DNA of 64,000 bases from Pipra filicauda (lineage: Eukaryota > Chordata > Aves > Passeriformes > Pipridae). Location: positions 868,001-932,000 of the forward strand of contig NW_024104509.1 in assembly GCF_003945595.2 (NCBI RefSeq), in the 5' to 3' direction. The notes under the pieces were generated by a model. The model saw only the letters and a list, made by a program, of their open reading frames with translations. It was not told the DNA's origin and did not search any database. Numbering within the stretch: the stretch's first letter is position 1; each line of letters begins with the position of its first letter. Shown here piece after piece: positions 12,177 through 25,742 of this stretch. A program made the translations under genes and the position numbers.

Positions 12177-15100
12177 AGTAATATTTTTTTCAGTACACAG
12201 CCTCCACAAATGAAGCCATCAAAAAGGAAACAAATACATTTAACATTTTGAGGAGGCCAAACAAATTGCCACTGCTTTCTGAAATCCTTTTTCCTGTTCC
12301 TAACTCACTACTCTGTAATTTAAAACATCTAAATGACATATTGCATCATCCAAAATGAGTTTTGTCACTATTTTACTGACTTCCAATCCTATTTCATGTT
12401 GTATCTCTGAAACATGTAAACTGATGAGACAATGAGGATGGATATTCACGCAGTACCATGAATGTTTATTTAAGTAGCAAACAGAACTGCCATATTCCGT
12501 ACATAATCAACCACTCCAGAGTCTAAGGATTATTGTTTCTTTGTAATGTTTCTTCACCTGTACTCTCTGATATGTAATTATAATAAAGCATAAGAATGAG
12601 AGTTGAAAAAGTTCTGACAAAACTATTTCATTCATGCTAACAGTATAAATGGTAATTAAAAAATAGGTTTTATTTTTTAACAAAGTTAGAAATACTGTTA
12701 AATCTCTATCCAGTTATTTAAACATCAATATAAAACTAGTAAGCACATTAATAGCAAGAGAATTTGTAACATTCAAAATTACTAATGTGGTGACCTAAAC
12801 TGGTCACACTGTTTCCAGTGAATATGTATATTGCCAGCAATAAACCTTTTCATGCTGTACTTGGTCTTACAAATCCGAACTCAGCTCTTATTGGTCATAG
12901 TAAATACAAGGTTTTCTTTAACTCTTTCTCATGAGACTTGATTTAAGCAATTTCCTCTTCTATCACCAATATAATTTAACAAAGTAATAAAGAAGTGACT
13001 CATGGGAATATCTGAGTTATATTCATCTGTGGGGCGTATGTAAGCACTAATTCCAACACGATGAACCTAGATTATACTCCTTCGACTTTGAACTGTAGCA
13101 AAGTCTGATATCTTCCACTCTGGACAACATGCTGAACCAAATATAGAGAAGCATGCAACTTGTGCACACGTTACTGACACATTCACCTACCTTATTTGGT
13201 TAATGCTAGAGTTGTACAAAAGTTTATACTTTTTTGTGTAAAAGTAAGGTTTGCCAGCATCCTTTATTTATATAAGCGGTCTCCACAACCACATGTAATC
13301 CCATTGACTTCGATAAGACAACTGCAGCAACAGCAATTCACGTAACAGTTTAATATGAAAACAAAAAATTTCTCTTTCACAGGATCTAAAGATACACTAA
13401 AAGAAAAAGCAAGTAAGCAAACTAGACCAAAAAAAAAAATCCCTAAAGTTATTGCATTATGCAGCATTCAACCCTAGTAAGAAATAAAGCATATAGATCA
13501 TCCTAACTAACAATTAGTGAGTATTTCAAAAGTATTACAGCACACTGAGGGACTGTTAATTCTAGCATAGTCTCATAATATTCCACTTCAAGCAGCTAGT
13601 TGCAATCACAACAATAAAAACAAAACAAAAAAGTGTCATTAATTCAGACATACACGGGTGTCTCCTGCTGTACCATTTTTTATAGTGCTGGAAGATTCAA
13701 TTCAGCTTTCACTGGATTCATTGGAATCTTTCACTGTATTTAATGGGAGCTGCAATGGGAATTTAAGGAAGAAACAACAATTTTTTTTTAAACCCAGACC
13801 TCCATGAGGCCTACATTTTAGATTAAGTGTAGTTAATCTAATTAAGCAGTAGCTTAAGCTTCTAAATTACTTCACACTGCAGAGAAAAGCCAATGAGAGC
13901 TGATATTCAATTCATAAACTAATGAAAAACAGGTTACAGCTTTCAGACACTATCCATTTCACACATTTAAAGAACATTCCTTGGTGGCCTTCTTGTTTGA
14001 ACAGCAGAATCTTACAACCCGAGGGCTGAGTGAATGCTTAGCTGTCTAACTCGAAGAATTTTTTTTCTTGGAGAAAGGATCAAAGCTTCTACTGTATATT
14101 TGTTTAATACATTGATACTACATATAAAATACCAAAATACTGAAATAGGGAAAAGATGGTCATTAAGAACGATAGCAGTGAATTGGTTAAAACCATGTAT
14201 TCTTTATAAATGGATTTACATTTCCATTTTGAAACATTTGTTTTCAGAGTCCTACAAGATAAGAAACATCAGAAGAACAACACAGATGCCAGTCACTGCC
14301 AGAACTATTTACTGTGCAGTTATGTGTGTCAGAATAGTATTTATATTTGCCAGGCAAGAAATGGAAATTGCTCAAACTTCACAAGATTGGAATGGTATTT
14401 ATCTACAAGAAAGCTTTCAAAAGAGCAGTCTGCTGCAACAGTAGAACCATTTATTGATGCCAACACAGTCCATAGCCCTTTTAGGTCACAGAATGGTTAA
14501 CTCTTATAGCAAGCAATGCTTTGCAACTCTGTTTAAATCCAGTTATCAGTTTTCCCAGGTGTGGGTTTTGTGATCTGTCAGTTGGCCATGCTCATCATAC
14601 ACTGAGATTCATCAGAAGGAATCTGTTGTTCACAGACAATGGAAATTTAAACTACTCTGTGCTGAAGCAAACATATTGCTTTGTCAGACAGGCAGAAAGA
14701 AATAATGACAGTAATGCAGTGATGGGCACATGTCAAGACTGTCAAAGAAATCCTAGATATTGCCATACATTTTTTCTCTGGAATGAACTTTTACTTCAAC
14801 TAGGTATGAATAAAATCCTATTAATGTTGTGCTTTCAATTCATGAAAAGCAAATTACTCCCTTTACAAAGGAGCAAACAGGAAAACTGTATACAGTATCA
14901 CAGTTAATACTGTCATGCTAGCTAGGGCTGGAGCTCTTTTGTGGTGGTGATGGGACGCATCTGGTCTGTCAGCCTTCCTGATATAATTGGGGTACATGCA
15001 AATGCATTTCTAATATCCTTACTAAGAGACTACTGAGATTTTCATAAACTGCTACTTCATGGAGTATAATACTTCAAAAGTGGAAAAAGCTAATGTGAGC

Positions 15101-15677
15101 TGTAAGACCACTTTGTGGGTATCTGCATTGGTTGCACTCTACACCCAACTGATAAAACTACCAGTGGCTCAGGGTGGAGCTTGGCTGCTCAAGAAAAAAG
15201 AGGTTATTTTGCAGTTCAGTCATACAGGGAAGGGGCACTTACTAATTTCCAAGAGAGGTAGCGGAACTTTGACAGCTTAAAGCCCTCCCATTGCTGTTCA
15301 TTCATGCTTGGTTCACTGGAGCACAGCATATTCACAAAAGCATTGAACTTTTTTCAACGTTTAGTGCATGATTTGTTTGCTTCAGTTCAGCTCAGATCAA
15401 TTACTGAAGATACGATACTTGATGTTCTGCAGCTCAGAATGTGGAAGGAATAAGGATAGAGTAGCTGAATAAAATCACTCAGTGAATTAAACTAATTGAA
15501 AATCTCTCATTTAAAAAACATTTTTCATATTTCAAAACGTAACAAAAATGTGATGTCAATTTTTAAAACGAGATCCGAAGCACTACAGACTTCCAAGTCA
15601 CTACTAGACAAATGAGTAGAAATTAAGAAATAAGATAATTAATGTTCACTTGGATAAAAAATCACCACTTATATAGT

Positions 15678-15696
15678 TAATAATAATAATAATAAA
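15678..15696. repeat. (TAA)n microsatellite
   Basis: Six consecutive TAA units in intron 1. Confidence 0.85.
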
Positions 15697-15907
15697 CAGA
15701 GGAAAATTCTGTCTTACGAATTTATTCATGTTCTTTGAAGAGGTCAAGCAAACAGATAAAGAGAGATAAATAGATACACTCGGGTTGAACTTTCAAAAGG
15801 CTTTTGACAATGGCCTTCACCAGCAGGTTTTAAGAATTTAAGAACTCATTGCATAAGGTCTTTGCAGAAGTGAGCAATCAAAAGACTGAAAACAAAGCTT
15901 AGGAATA

Positions 15908-15925
15908 ATTATTTATTTATTTATT
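15908..15925. repeat. (TTTA)n microsatellite
   Basis: About four TTTA units just upstream of the ancient CR1/L3-like remnant. Confidence 0.75.
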
Positions 15926-15939
15926 AAATAGCAATTAGC

Positions 15940-16950
15940 TTTTTGCAATGGGTGGAGGGCCCTGATAGAGTTCTGCTGGGTACCACTGCAGAACCTCTTT
16001 CGGGACCTACACTATTTCATTATAAAAAGTATGCATGGAGAACAGAGGGAGAAATGAGGTGTAGATGTCAGCCACGACAGATCTAAAGGCTGCAGCTGCC
16101 TGTGCATGCGCTATAGAAGGTCCCTGTAAAACTGAGTCACAACAATAAAACGGCAAATGAAATCCAATATAGGCAAAGGTGGATCAACTGATGTACAAAC
16201 CTAGCTTCACACTAACTATTCTGAGCTGCCCAGTACCATTAAGAAGTGACAATCTCAGGGTTATGGCAGACTAATCCACGAAAACTCAACTTGATAGAAG
16301 TCCCAACAACAAATTATATACTAGACATCAGCTGAAGTATGAAGAATAAAGCAGAGAACATGGCACTATGAGAAAAATGCAAGGCTCTAGTCCCCTCTAT
16401 TCAAAGAAGACATAATAGACCTGAAGAAGTTTTCAAGTGGCAGAAGAAAGATGGACAAAGATATAGTACAACTTCTGTATGAAGAATAGCAAAGTATTAC
16501 AAAACAATATATAGAATACAAGTTAGAGGAAAATATTTGAAATCTAAAAACCTATACAAGAATGGACAAAAATCATCTTTCACCATCTCTTTCTAACATC
16601 TAACAAAGTTAGTAAGTAACAAATGAAAGAGAGGTGGTTCTCCACATAGTGAAGTAGCAAACTTTAAAATCCTTGCCACACAAAATTGTGGATGCCGAAA
16701 GATTACTTTTAGTTCAAAGACAGAACAAGAATCTGGACAAAAAAGACACTGCGAACTTCTAAGTATCCAGAAACAATATCCTGCTCATGCAGGCTCCTCA
16801 CCTGAAAACAGCTGAAGAGAGTGTTAGGTAGAAGCATCGGATGCTTGTTCTGTTCATCCTCTCCCACGGAGAGTAATTTAAAACCACTGCCTGTTCCTAT
16901 GGCAGTGGTGTCTAGATGGATCTTCTAACTGACTCAGAACGACCTTGCAT
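15940..16950 (+). mobile_element. Ancient CR1/L3-like LINE remnant
   Basis: Highly diverged plus-strand element found by its order of blocks. GGCAAATGAAATCC near 16,150 corresponds to 'QMKFN'. Next come CTCAGGGTTATGGCAGA (16,256-16,272) and CTAGTCCCCTCTATTCAAAGAAG (16,388-16,410). The block ACTTCTGTATGAAGAA follows near 16,470. Near 16,660-16,680 comes CTTTAAAATCCTTGCCAC. Near the end are TGTTCTGTTCATCCTC (16,840) and TCTAGATGGATCTTCTAACTGACTCAG (16,911-16,937). These follow the order of the old amniote CR1/L3 consensus as I recall it, over about 1 kb. It is far older than the other CR1 copies here. The 5' limit is uncertain. Confidence 0.7.
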
Positions 16951-18659
16951 CCTTACAAGTCTATTTGAAAAAAGGCTTTTAACGTGAACAAAAATGTTAC
17001 AGGACCTATTTCTCTATGTCCTAGATGTTATACTACTGGCTTTAGAGGTGTGACACAGTGTGTGTTTTCTTTCCTGTTTGTTTTTAAGACATCAGGTTAC
17101 TGTGTCAATATGTTCTACAAAGAAAGACTCAATAAAAGAAAAAAATGTTCTCTAGGTTTATCCAGAGGGCAGGCTACATATTACCATTGATTAAGCGACA
17201 TATTTCTAAAAGGAGAATATTATCCGATTTTAGGCTTGAATTTTAGCCACATAGCACTTCTGCAACACTTTCACTGCCTGCTAAGCACTCTTATATAAAA
17301 CCCGGTGGTTTTGTCATAGTTTGAATAAAGAATATAGCACAGGTTTTAACTATGACTTGCAGCATCTATATAACTTCAATTTGGCCCCAGAACGCAAACC
17401 TAAGTGATGCCTGTTCCCTGTTGGCACAGAAACACCCTAAAAACAAAAAACAAACAAAGAGGAGACAAAATGTAATTTGACCAAAGTGAGGCTCCTGTTG
17501 ATGGCTATCCCTTACTTAGAAACATGCCATCCCCCTGGAAGCAGATTCTTTCTATATGGGAGAGTCTGTGCTGAGAATTTTTTCTTTCCTGATTTGTTTA
17601 AAACTGTGTATTCCACGATCTTGCCTGGTTAACATGGTTTTTACAATCTCACGTCCATCATACACCATCTTGTAATCCACAAGAACTTCCACAACAAGCT
17701 ATTCTGCCAGGACTTCATGCTGTAGCTCTGATACTCTTCTGGACTTGCCAATGTTTCATTCCAAACAGTTTTTCATTCTGCAAATATCAGTCAAATTAGG
17801 TCCAGCATGTTGCCAAAGAAACGCTTACTGTCTTAAGGTATAAATCTTCAGCAAGCAGGATTCTGTTTGATATTTTTTCCTGTGTTTGGCAGGTGACAAA
17901 GAGCACCACAGTTCCTCACTAGGGACCACGTGATATACTCAGATCCATGGTTGACATGTGTCTCCACTTTGTGATTTTACAATTCATTATTTCGAGGGGA
18001 AGAGGAAGATATAGTGGTCAATCGCAGAACACAGCTGCAAAACATGCAACTATGATATTGGAAATATCTTGCCTGAGAAAGAGAGTTATTTATGGCATTG
18101 TACAAAGCAGTGGGGAGACTGTATACAAGCAGGCTATAATTTCTGATCGAGGCAAACAGATGTCAATCAAAACACAGCAATTATGATGACTGTAAGAGTG
18201 AGAAGTCTATCTTCTAATACAAAACTAAAAGCTACAGAAGCAAAAGTAAAGGCTGGCCCTGCAAATGAAACAGATGAGCCACTTAAGCACAAGAACAGAC
18301 ATATGATACACTGGTCATGACTAATTCAGTCTGTAAGTTGGGGGAAAAAAAACCCATAACACTTTTAAACCTGGTTAATTTCAGACTAGTTTAAAACTGG
18401 GGTAAAAATTCTACTTAGGAACACCTTAAGGTATATAATGATCTTGTCCAATCCAATGCTATTGAGATTTTTATATTTATTTTGAGTGGATGCTTTGCAA
18501 ATTAAAATCTTTATCTATATTCAAGTACCACCTGAGTAATAGTACTTTCCAAATTCCTGAAGCAGAGTACAAAAATAAACTATGGAACAGTAGGTCAAAA
18601 CTATGTAAGTAAGATTAATATATCTATTTATTACAGCAGGGCAGCAAACAACTGTATGA

Positions 18660-19200
18660 CTGAGCCCCTCTAGAAACTGTTTTGGTCAACATTTCAACTA
18701 GTGACCTGAACGCTGGCATGGAAGATAACATACATGAAGAAGCAGAGATGATATGCAAGCACACCGAGGGACAGGAACAGAATTCAAAACAGACACTGTA
18801 AAACAAGTCTGGAAAAGCAGGACAACATTCAGTAAAGGCATAAGCAAGGTACTAACCTAACAAATATTAACCTACTGGATAAATTCAGGGGGGAGAACAG
18901 TGGGCTAGGAATTTAGCAGAACCAATCTGAACCGTAGCAGATCACAGGCTGAACTCAGTCAAGAATGTCATATGGCTGCAGGATAGACAAACGCTGTAAT
19001 GGGTTATATAAATAGGCGTGCTATCCTGAAGACAGCTGAAGGAATCCTTATGCTGTATTCAGCTGTAATGATCTGGCAGCTATTTGCTCAAAATGAGCAT
19101 CTCTTAGAAAGACCAGAGTCAAACAGCATGACTGGTCAGTGAAAGTCTGGCTTACATGAAACAAAGGTAAGGACTGAGCATGGATGAAAAAATTATAAAA
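18660..19200 (+). mobile_element. Ancient CR1-like LINE remnant
   Basis: Diverged plus-strand sequence with blocks in CR1/L3 order. One resembles the 'FNIFISDLNAGME' region (18,690-18,725). Next is GGACAGGAACAGAATTC near 18,770. Later blocks include TGGGCTAGGAATTTAGCAG (18,902-18,920) and CAGGCTGAACTCAGTCAAGAATG (18,945-18,967). Last comes ATGCTGTATTCAGCTGTAATG near 19,050, the 'LYSALV' block. No intact frame remains and the ends are approximate. Confidence 0.55.
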
Positions 19201-20807
19201 GTCGGTGACAGGAAGAGGGAAATGCTACAACTTCTCTGATGTTGCTACTCTTTATGTTCATAGAGAAACAAGAAACACAGGCTTTGAACTTCAGAAAGAC
19301 TAATACAGTTTTGACTTCCCTGGGGCAGCGCATAAGGACCACAGACAGGCGCCGTGGAGTTTCCTTACTGAAGACCTTTGAAAACTGGGCATATATCTGC
19401 CAGCAAACATGTGGGCACAGCTGCTTCTCTTTAAGGGCACTGCAATGGACAAACCAATCTGTAATGATGACCCTCCTGCCCTTCACATCTACAGCTATTA
19501 GCCATTGTCAGTCAGAGGTTATATATCATACCAGACATGACTGATGTCATACCAGACCTACGTATACCAGTATGCATTACTGATTTACCTTGATACGTTT
19601 TACAGATTTCTTCTGGTTCTTCCATTTTAACCTAGTCTGGCCCACTTCTTTATGTACTTTGTTTGACAGAAGCAGTTTACACAAATGTTGCCATTTGTAA
19701 GTTGGGCTTGCAACTAATTGTTACTCTCAAAAGCATAATTTAGTGTTTTCCTAAGGGTTTTAAATAAAAAAATCATCACATAATTTGTAGCTTGACTACT
19801 ATGCTGTTAAACAAGATTCTCATCTTTCCTCATTTTGTAACAGCATACAAAGACTACTAGATTGCCTCTATCATCTGAAGCCATTCCTTTTCTTCATCCA
19901 TCTCCTAAAGAGTAGTACCAAGTTCTGTTCTCTCTCCCTCCTCCATCTCATTTTTAACTGCAGAGACAAGAGAACTTCTGCTAAGTATGAAGTAATAAGC
20001 CATGGAATACCCTTTGTAGTCTCCGGTATGTGTGGGTATACTGGTTCTGTGGCATGTGAGCACTCAGAAAAACTTCGTTTCAGACTTGCATTTTTCAAAT
20101 ATTTTTCTATCTGGTGGTTATTCTCTACCAGTCCCTAAATGTACTTTTTTTTCTGCTATGAGTAAGAGAAAATTCAATTTTCCGTGGTGTATCTGTGTAA
20201 CCCACTATATATATCTGCATGCGCATACACCTTAGAGTACACCTAACATTAATGCTTTTAATACCATAGTCCTGATACCTGTCTCTTTAATATTCAGGAC
20301 TTCATTAAACTTATTATATGTATTAAATTTTAGTAAGAGTATACTCTGTTTCAATGCTGTGACCACCCAGGCTCTTAAGGTGTATGTCTCTTCTATTATC
20401 TGCCTATATTATGAGGTAGTTGAACTTTGCACACAGAGGCCTATCATCCTCCCTTTCGGAGACATCCATGTAAAGTGGTGGAGACCATAACAGCAAATTC
20501 CTTCCTTTGCTGAAGACAACAGCCTTCATTTAGGTTTTTTAGCTCAAAATAATCTTCCTTTTTCCTTAATTGAATGCTTTTTTACTTGTCTTCCAATTTG
20601 AATTATTTAGTTTGCAAAATTTACTTCAGCCTTCCATCAGGAATACATTTGGAAAATGAAAAACAGTCATTCCTCCTATTTTTTCTGATCAATTGACCTT
20701 GTAACACAACATCTTCTCTGCGCCATCATTGGAACCTCAGGTTTAAAATGAACTAATATTTACTAATTCTTCATGTGATTTGCTGGAATTAAATCTATAA
20801 ATCCCCA

Positions 20808-20875
20808 AATAAAAAAAAACACCAAGCAAACCCATAAAACAAACAAACAAGAAAATACCAAAAAAACCTCCCACC
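20808..20875. repeat. A-rich low-complexity stretch
   Basis: A- and C-only sequence with runs of A and (AAAC)n units. No gene or element is recognised in it. Confidence 0.75.
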
Positions 20876-22830
20876 ACAGAATATGTACTGGCAAATCACA
20901 TCAGCATTTACATTATTTAAAAAACCACATCTGAATATCTAACTGTGACTCCTAGGTCACACGTCAAAATTAGCACACTTAGGTATCTTTTGGCTTGTAG
21001 TGAGTATTCCTTGAAGGAAGAAAATTGGAGGGACAGGGTAGTCTGTCACTTGTCAAGGGCAGGGAGTAAGCTACTAGGTTCTGAAAGAGATCAGAAAAGT
21101 AAAACTACTGGAAAAATATTATTAGGAGAGGAAAGATGTGATCTGGAAAAGTACCAACCCATCCTCAGTCCCTGCCTAAAATTAAGAAAGAAAAAAGGAA
21201 TAGAAGGATCTGAAGTTTACTCCTGAACTAAATAATGCAGTATTTATCTCCCCTGTTGGAGCCACAGATAAGATATTTTTATCTCTTCCATTATTCAATC
21301 ACCTTTGGGGTATCAACTGCCTGTTTTTCTTGTGCTCCTGAACCTTCAATTAAAATCTACTGCCTGAACAAGAAACTCCTGGCACTTGACAGCTAAGTAG
21401 TCACAATATTTAAGCCAATTGTACAACATGCTATACAGACTATATGCTTAATCCTTGACGGCTACTTACAGTGGAAGAAATGTTTCCGAAAGTCAGGGAC
21501 AGATACTTTGTTCTAAGAGAAAGGTCTGCTTTATGCAGCCACTGCAAGACAGAAAACATGTCCGCAAGGAATCTGCTGGGGGATGCATTATACCCCAAAT
21601 TGCTGTATCCAGCATGTAACTTAGAACAACTCCTTGGCTATTTTGCATTATACTTCCTTATTGCAGTCCCAGAGGACTTGCTAGCCCAGACCACTGTCTT
21701 AGAAAACCCAAAGAAGAACAGATTTTTTTTCACAAGAGAAGGATTTGCTTGCTAGAGAAACTACTAATTGCATTTCAAGGGTAGGCCAGAAGAGCTTGCA
21801 ATACATTGGGGAAGGGGAGGGGAGAGAAGAGGAAGTCACCCCTATGTATTTACATCCCGATATGACATATGAATGCTATTTTAAAGTCCAGTGAAACACA
21901 GGAGACACACCTTACATTGGCAATACAGGAAACAGAAGATAAACAAGCAGCATCTGTAGGAAACAGGAATCAAAACATATAGCCTAGAAAAACAGAGAGT
22001 AAAAGAGGATTCTTTCTCTGTTATGCTGTGTCCCCTAAAAATTAATGCAAAGCTCCTCTTTTCAATAAACAGAGAAGCTAAAGCTTCAAGTTTCCATAAC
22101 AAGACATGGAGACCACAGAAGAAGTTTGAGAGCAACAAGAGTTTAGCAGAAGGTGTGAGTAGAAGGAGTTCTCCACTGCTCACCAGCAGGTGATCTCAAG
22201 GCCTCTTTTAACACTCCTTTCTGCTATCTGTTTCTGATTGACTTGTCCAGTCATTCAGGTAGCCTTTGCAGCTCCACCATGGCAATAAAAATGGACTTGA
22301 AAGGTATTTCAAGACTCAGCTGGACATTCTCCAAATCCCACAAGCATCAAAAAAAAAGAGGAAACTTAAATTCCTCCTGTTACCAGGAATGCATTAAATA
22401 ACAAAACCTGGAAGAAGGTATGTTGGCCAGTGCTTACAATTCAGAGCCTTCCTGGATCTACTATCTTGTCTCCACTGATCAACTTCGTGTACTTTTCAAT
22501 GCCATTTTTCCACAAATACAAAATTAACAGAATGGCTTTTAAGAGTAAGACCTTCAGAACTCCTCTTTACCACTATTCTCTTCACCTCTAATCACACAAT
22601 TAACTGTTGTCAGAATACTCCTGGTTTGCAACTGACTTCCATTTTTATACAGTTTCACTACCTCTTATCTTGAACATTTTAATTAGATTATTTTTCTGGG
22701 TAATTTGTACTGAGTTGGTTCTTTGGAACAGCTGTAGTGGAATTTGGATTTAACTTTTTACACTTCCTTCTTAGAGATGAGCTTTTAATTTTAATTTAAC
22801 CAAAAATATTAAACCTACTGCGTAACCCTA

Positions 22831-22918
22831 TGAAAAAATTCCACTTACTGGTTATCTCTTTCAATGTTTTCATATGAGAAAATTCTGCATACTGGTTATC
22901 TCTTTCAGTATTTTCATA
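22831..22918. repeat. 44-bp tandem duplication in intron 1
   Basis: Two adjacent 44-base copies (22,831-22,874 and 22,875-22,918). They share TACTGGTTATCTCTTTCA and end in TTTTCATA, with a few substitutions between them. A local duplication of moderate age. Confidence 0.9.
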
Positions 22919-25625
22919 GTGTATTCAATTAAGAGAATGTCTTTCAACATCTCACAAAAAGAGACTTTAAAATTACTTGCAATTGTTTCTCAATAATAAA
23001 CAGTGGGTAGTTGCCCTATTCCCATCTTCTTTCGCACTTTCTCTTTTGTGTCAAATATCTTCCTGCTTTTCCAAATATATGCAAAAAGCCTGTTACAGGC
23101 AAGTCTAACTCATCAATCCAGACTGCCCCTCCCTTTCTCCAAAAGTTACTTTCTCCAAAATCTTACTCTATTTACCCATCTTTACCAAGACATACAGTCT
23201 ACAAAGAGTGATTGAGAGGCTTTATAGAAAACAATGCACTTTATTTATTTGTTTAAGAAATACAGTTATAGTTATTTTACACAGGCTTTAAACCATATAT
23301 ATTAAAGTGTTAAACTACATATGGTCAGACCACAGCCATTTGGATTATTTTATAAACTCTAAATTCTCAGATTATAAATTCTATCTAGCAACTAGGGCAG
23401 TATGATGAAAATTGTACAAGCACTAGCAGGGAATAAAAGAACAAACATTAGACTGACTACCAACATAATAAATGTGCTGTCACGGACATACCATTTGGAG
23501 ATAATTTTGCAAGAAGTTATCAGAAACTGAACAATGGCCATGAAAGGAAACCTGTGTAGGACTTTGTGCAAATGCACACCACTTCTTAGTGCATGTTACA
23601 GTAGTGGTAAGACATATGTTGGCACAGCAAATTGACATCTAGCACCCAGTTACTCCATTCCAAAATACATACAGGAACTTCTGTGGAATTTCTTCACATA
23701 TGCCCACCGTGTGCTTCTTATTATTAAAGACTAGTTACAGCCAGAAGGTAAGGAGTAACCCATCAGTCTAATTCACGCCATTACGGAAGTTTTCTTTCTC
23801 ATGTATTCATCATTTAATATTCTTATATCTGTCTTTGACTAGCACTCTCCCTACCCCTATAACTAAGTAAAGGTATTGGTTCTCTTTACATCTGTATATT
23901 GGCTCTCTTTTTATCTGTATACCCAGTAAAGTATTTTCCAGCTTTTCATTATTTATAGTCTCTATTTTCTCTCATTCTCATCTGTATACCCAATCAGAAA
24001 TTTATCCATTATTGATATCTCCTAGTTGTATGCATGGCACTTTCACCGACATATAAGAAACTATTGTGGCTCACTACATTCTTTTCCTAGTTCAACATAA
24101 GGTCTGGATATGCAAAGTATAAAAAGGCAGGCTCTGAATTGGCCAACCAGCCTGACAAAATTAAAAACCAGGAAAAGTGCATCCTGCAACCAACTGGGCA
24201 TATAATGGCCTAGATAGGAATATAGACAAACACTTTGAGTAAAAGACATGTGTAAGACACACACAAAAAAAGTGATCAATGCAAAAAAATTTTGTGCTTG
24301 GATTCCTAAAGGGTAGTTTCAAGGTAGTAGTTCAATTTTTACATGAAAGCTCGGTCCCAAATTTTTGTGCATCCAACTGGAAGTAGCACTGCCTGCTCAC
24401 CTAAGCGCTACAACAGAGAAGTTGGTAGTCATTTTTTCATTAGGTAACTGCATCTTTACACATCGTATTTTGTGCTACCTTAGTGACATTTTCCAGCTTC
24501 TCTCATGTAAATTATTTATCTTAATAGACTGCACAGCTGTCTTATGGCTTGCAATGATTGGGAACATGTGGGAGATACGCTTCAGACTTTTGAGTCAATG
24601 ATGCTGGAAGTGGGAATTCATTTTAAAACAATAACAATCGGGTCTCACTTTGATCTGATTGATATGAAATGCCTGCTGTGTAAATGCAGCTGCATTTGTG
24701 TGAATTTCATGTATAAAACGAAGCCTTCTGTACCTGTAAATGCTCATTTCTGACTTTTCAATTCATGTAATAAAAACTGTCTAGAAAGAGTGTACTTGGA
24801 TGTTTACACCCAAGTTGTAAACAACAATGGAGTTGTTTATTTTTTCGGCATTCCCCTTGTAAATCCTATACATACAATTCATATTTTGACGGCAATTGCG
24901 AGGGATAACCAAAAAACTGAGTATAAACACCATCCGAAAAAGCAGTGTTAGGACATTTTATACAGAACTGTGCCTAGTTGTAGCAGGGAGCATTAAGTCA
25001 GTGTGACGGGATCCAGTGTTTACTCACTTGCAGTTTCTAAATCTGCCTGGATCCAAGAATTTTCTGACAGTGTGATGTGTGGATCTAGCGAGCTCAGGTA
25101 CGGCCCCGGCCCTCTGGTGCGGTCTCCTTCCCCGCGGAACCCCGCCGGCAGCCACACGTCCAGCAGCCGCTCTGGGACACCCTTGCCACCACCTCCTTCC
25201 GCACGCCCCGCCAAAGCGGGGGTCGGGACGCCCCCCGCGGCCGCAGCTGCCACGTCCTGGCTGCCGGGGAGACAGAAGGGCACTCGCTGCACAACGAGCT
25301 CCTCTTCTACCGGCGCTTTTCAATTTGCAAGGTGGGGGCAGGAGGGCGCCCGCGGCGGAGCGAAGTTCAGCCGCCGCGAAGGCAGCGCGGCGGCGGGACG
25401 CCCCTCGCCTACGGTCTCCCCTTCCCGCCCCGCGCCCCGCTTCACACCTCGCCTCGTAAGAGGAGGCCACAGCCCCAACCCCTCCGGCATACCTGCCTCC
25501 GCGCATCACCTCCCGCGGCCCACGCCGGGAGGCCGGGGCGCCGGGCGGCTTCGCGGGCCGCCCCGCGGCGACGGCGGGGCCTGAGGCGGGGCCGGGGTCG
25601 GGCAGCGGCCGCGGGGCTGCCCGTC

Positions 25626-25651
25626 CCTTGCCCTTGTCCTTGCCCCTGTCC
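25626..25651. repeat. Short (CCTTGY)n tract in the CpG island
   Basis: Irregular hexamer repeats of the CCCTTG/CCTTGT type, just inside intron 1 of PCSK5. A minor low-complexity tract. Confidence 0.7.
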
Positions 25652-25742
25652 CGGCGGCGCAGGGCGGCGGCAGCGCACCCTGCCGCCCGCCTGCCGGCCA
25701 CAGCGCCGGCGCCCGCTAGGAAGTAGTTGTGAGTAGGGTTAC

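Larger units (their letters stand above)
2329..25742 (-). other. PCSK5: PCSK5 intron 1
   Basis: Intron between the two recognised coding exons, with GT at 25,742-25,741 and AG at 2,330-2,329. Its first 660 bases (25,742 down to about 25,080) lie in the CpG island; the rest is AT-rich. It contains the CR1 copies, simple repeats and tandem duplication listed separately. I see no further PCSK5 exon in it. Open frames of up to 136 codons on the plus strand around 14,034-14,907 have no recognisable domain and look like chance. Confidence 0.9.

Noticed and set aside
14034..14907. Consecutive plus-strand frames of 136 and 128 codons in intron 1
   Set aside because: No domain or family recognised, AT-driven composition, and no splice or promoter context. 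Judged to be chance.
25003..25736. Overlapping open frames of 126-225 codons on both strands in the CpG island
   Set aside because: They overlap one another in several frames, are Arg/Pro/Ala/Gly-rich from GC composition, and cross the PCSK5 exon 1 donor region.
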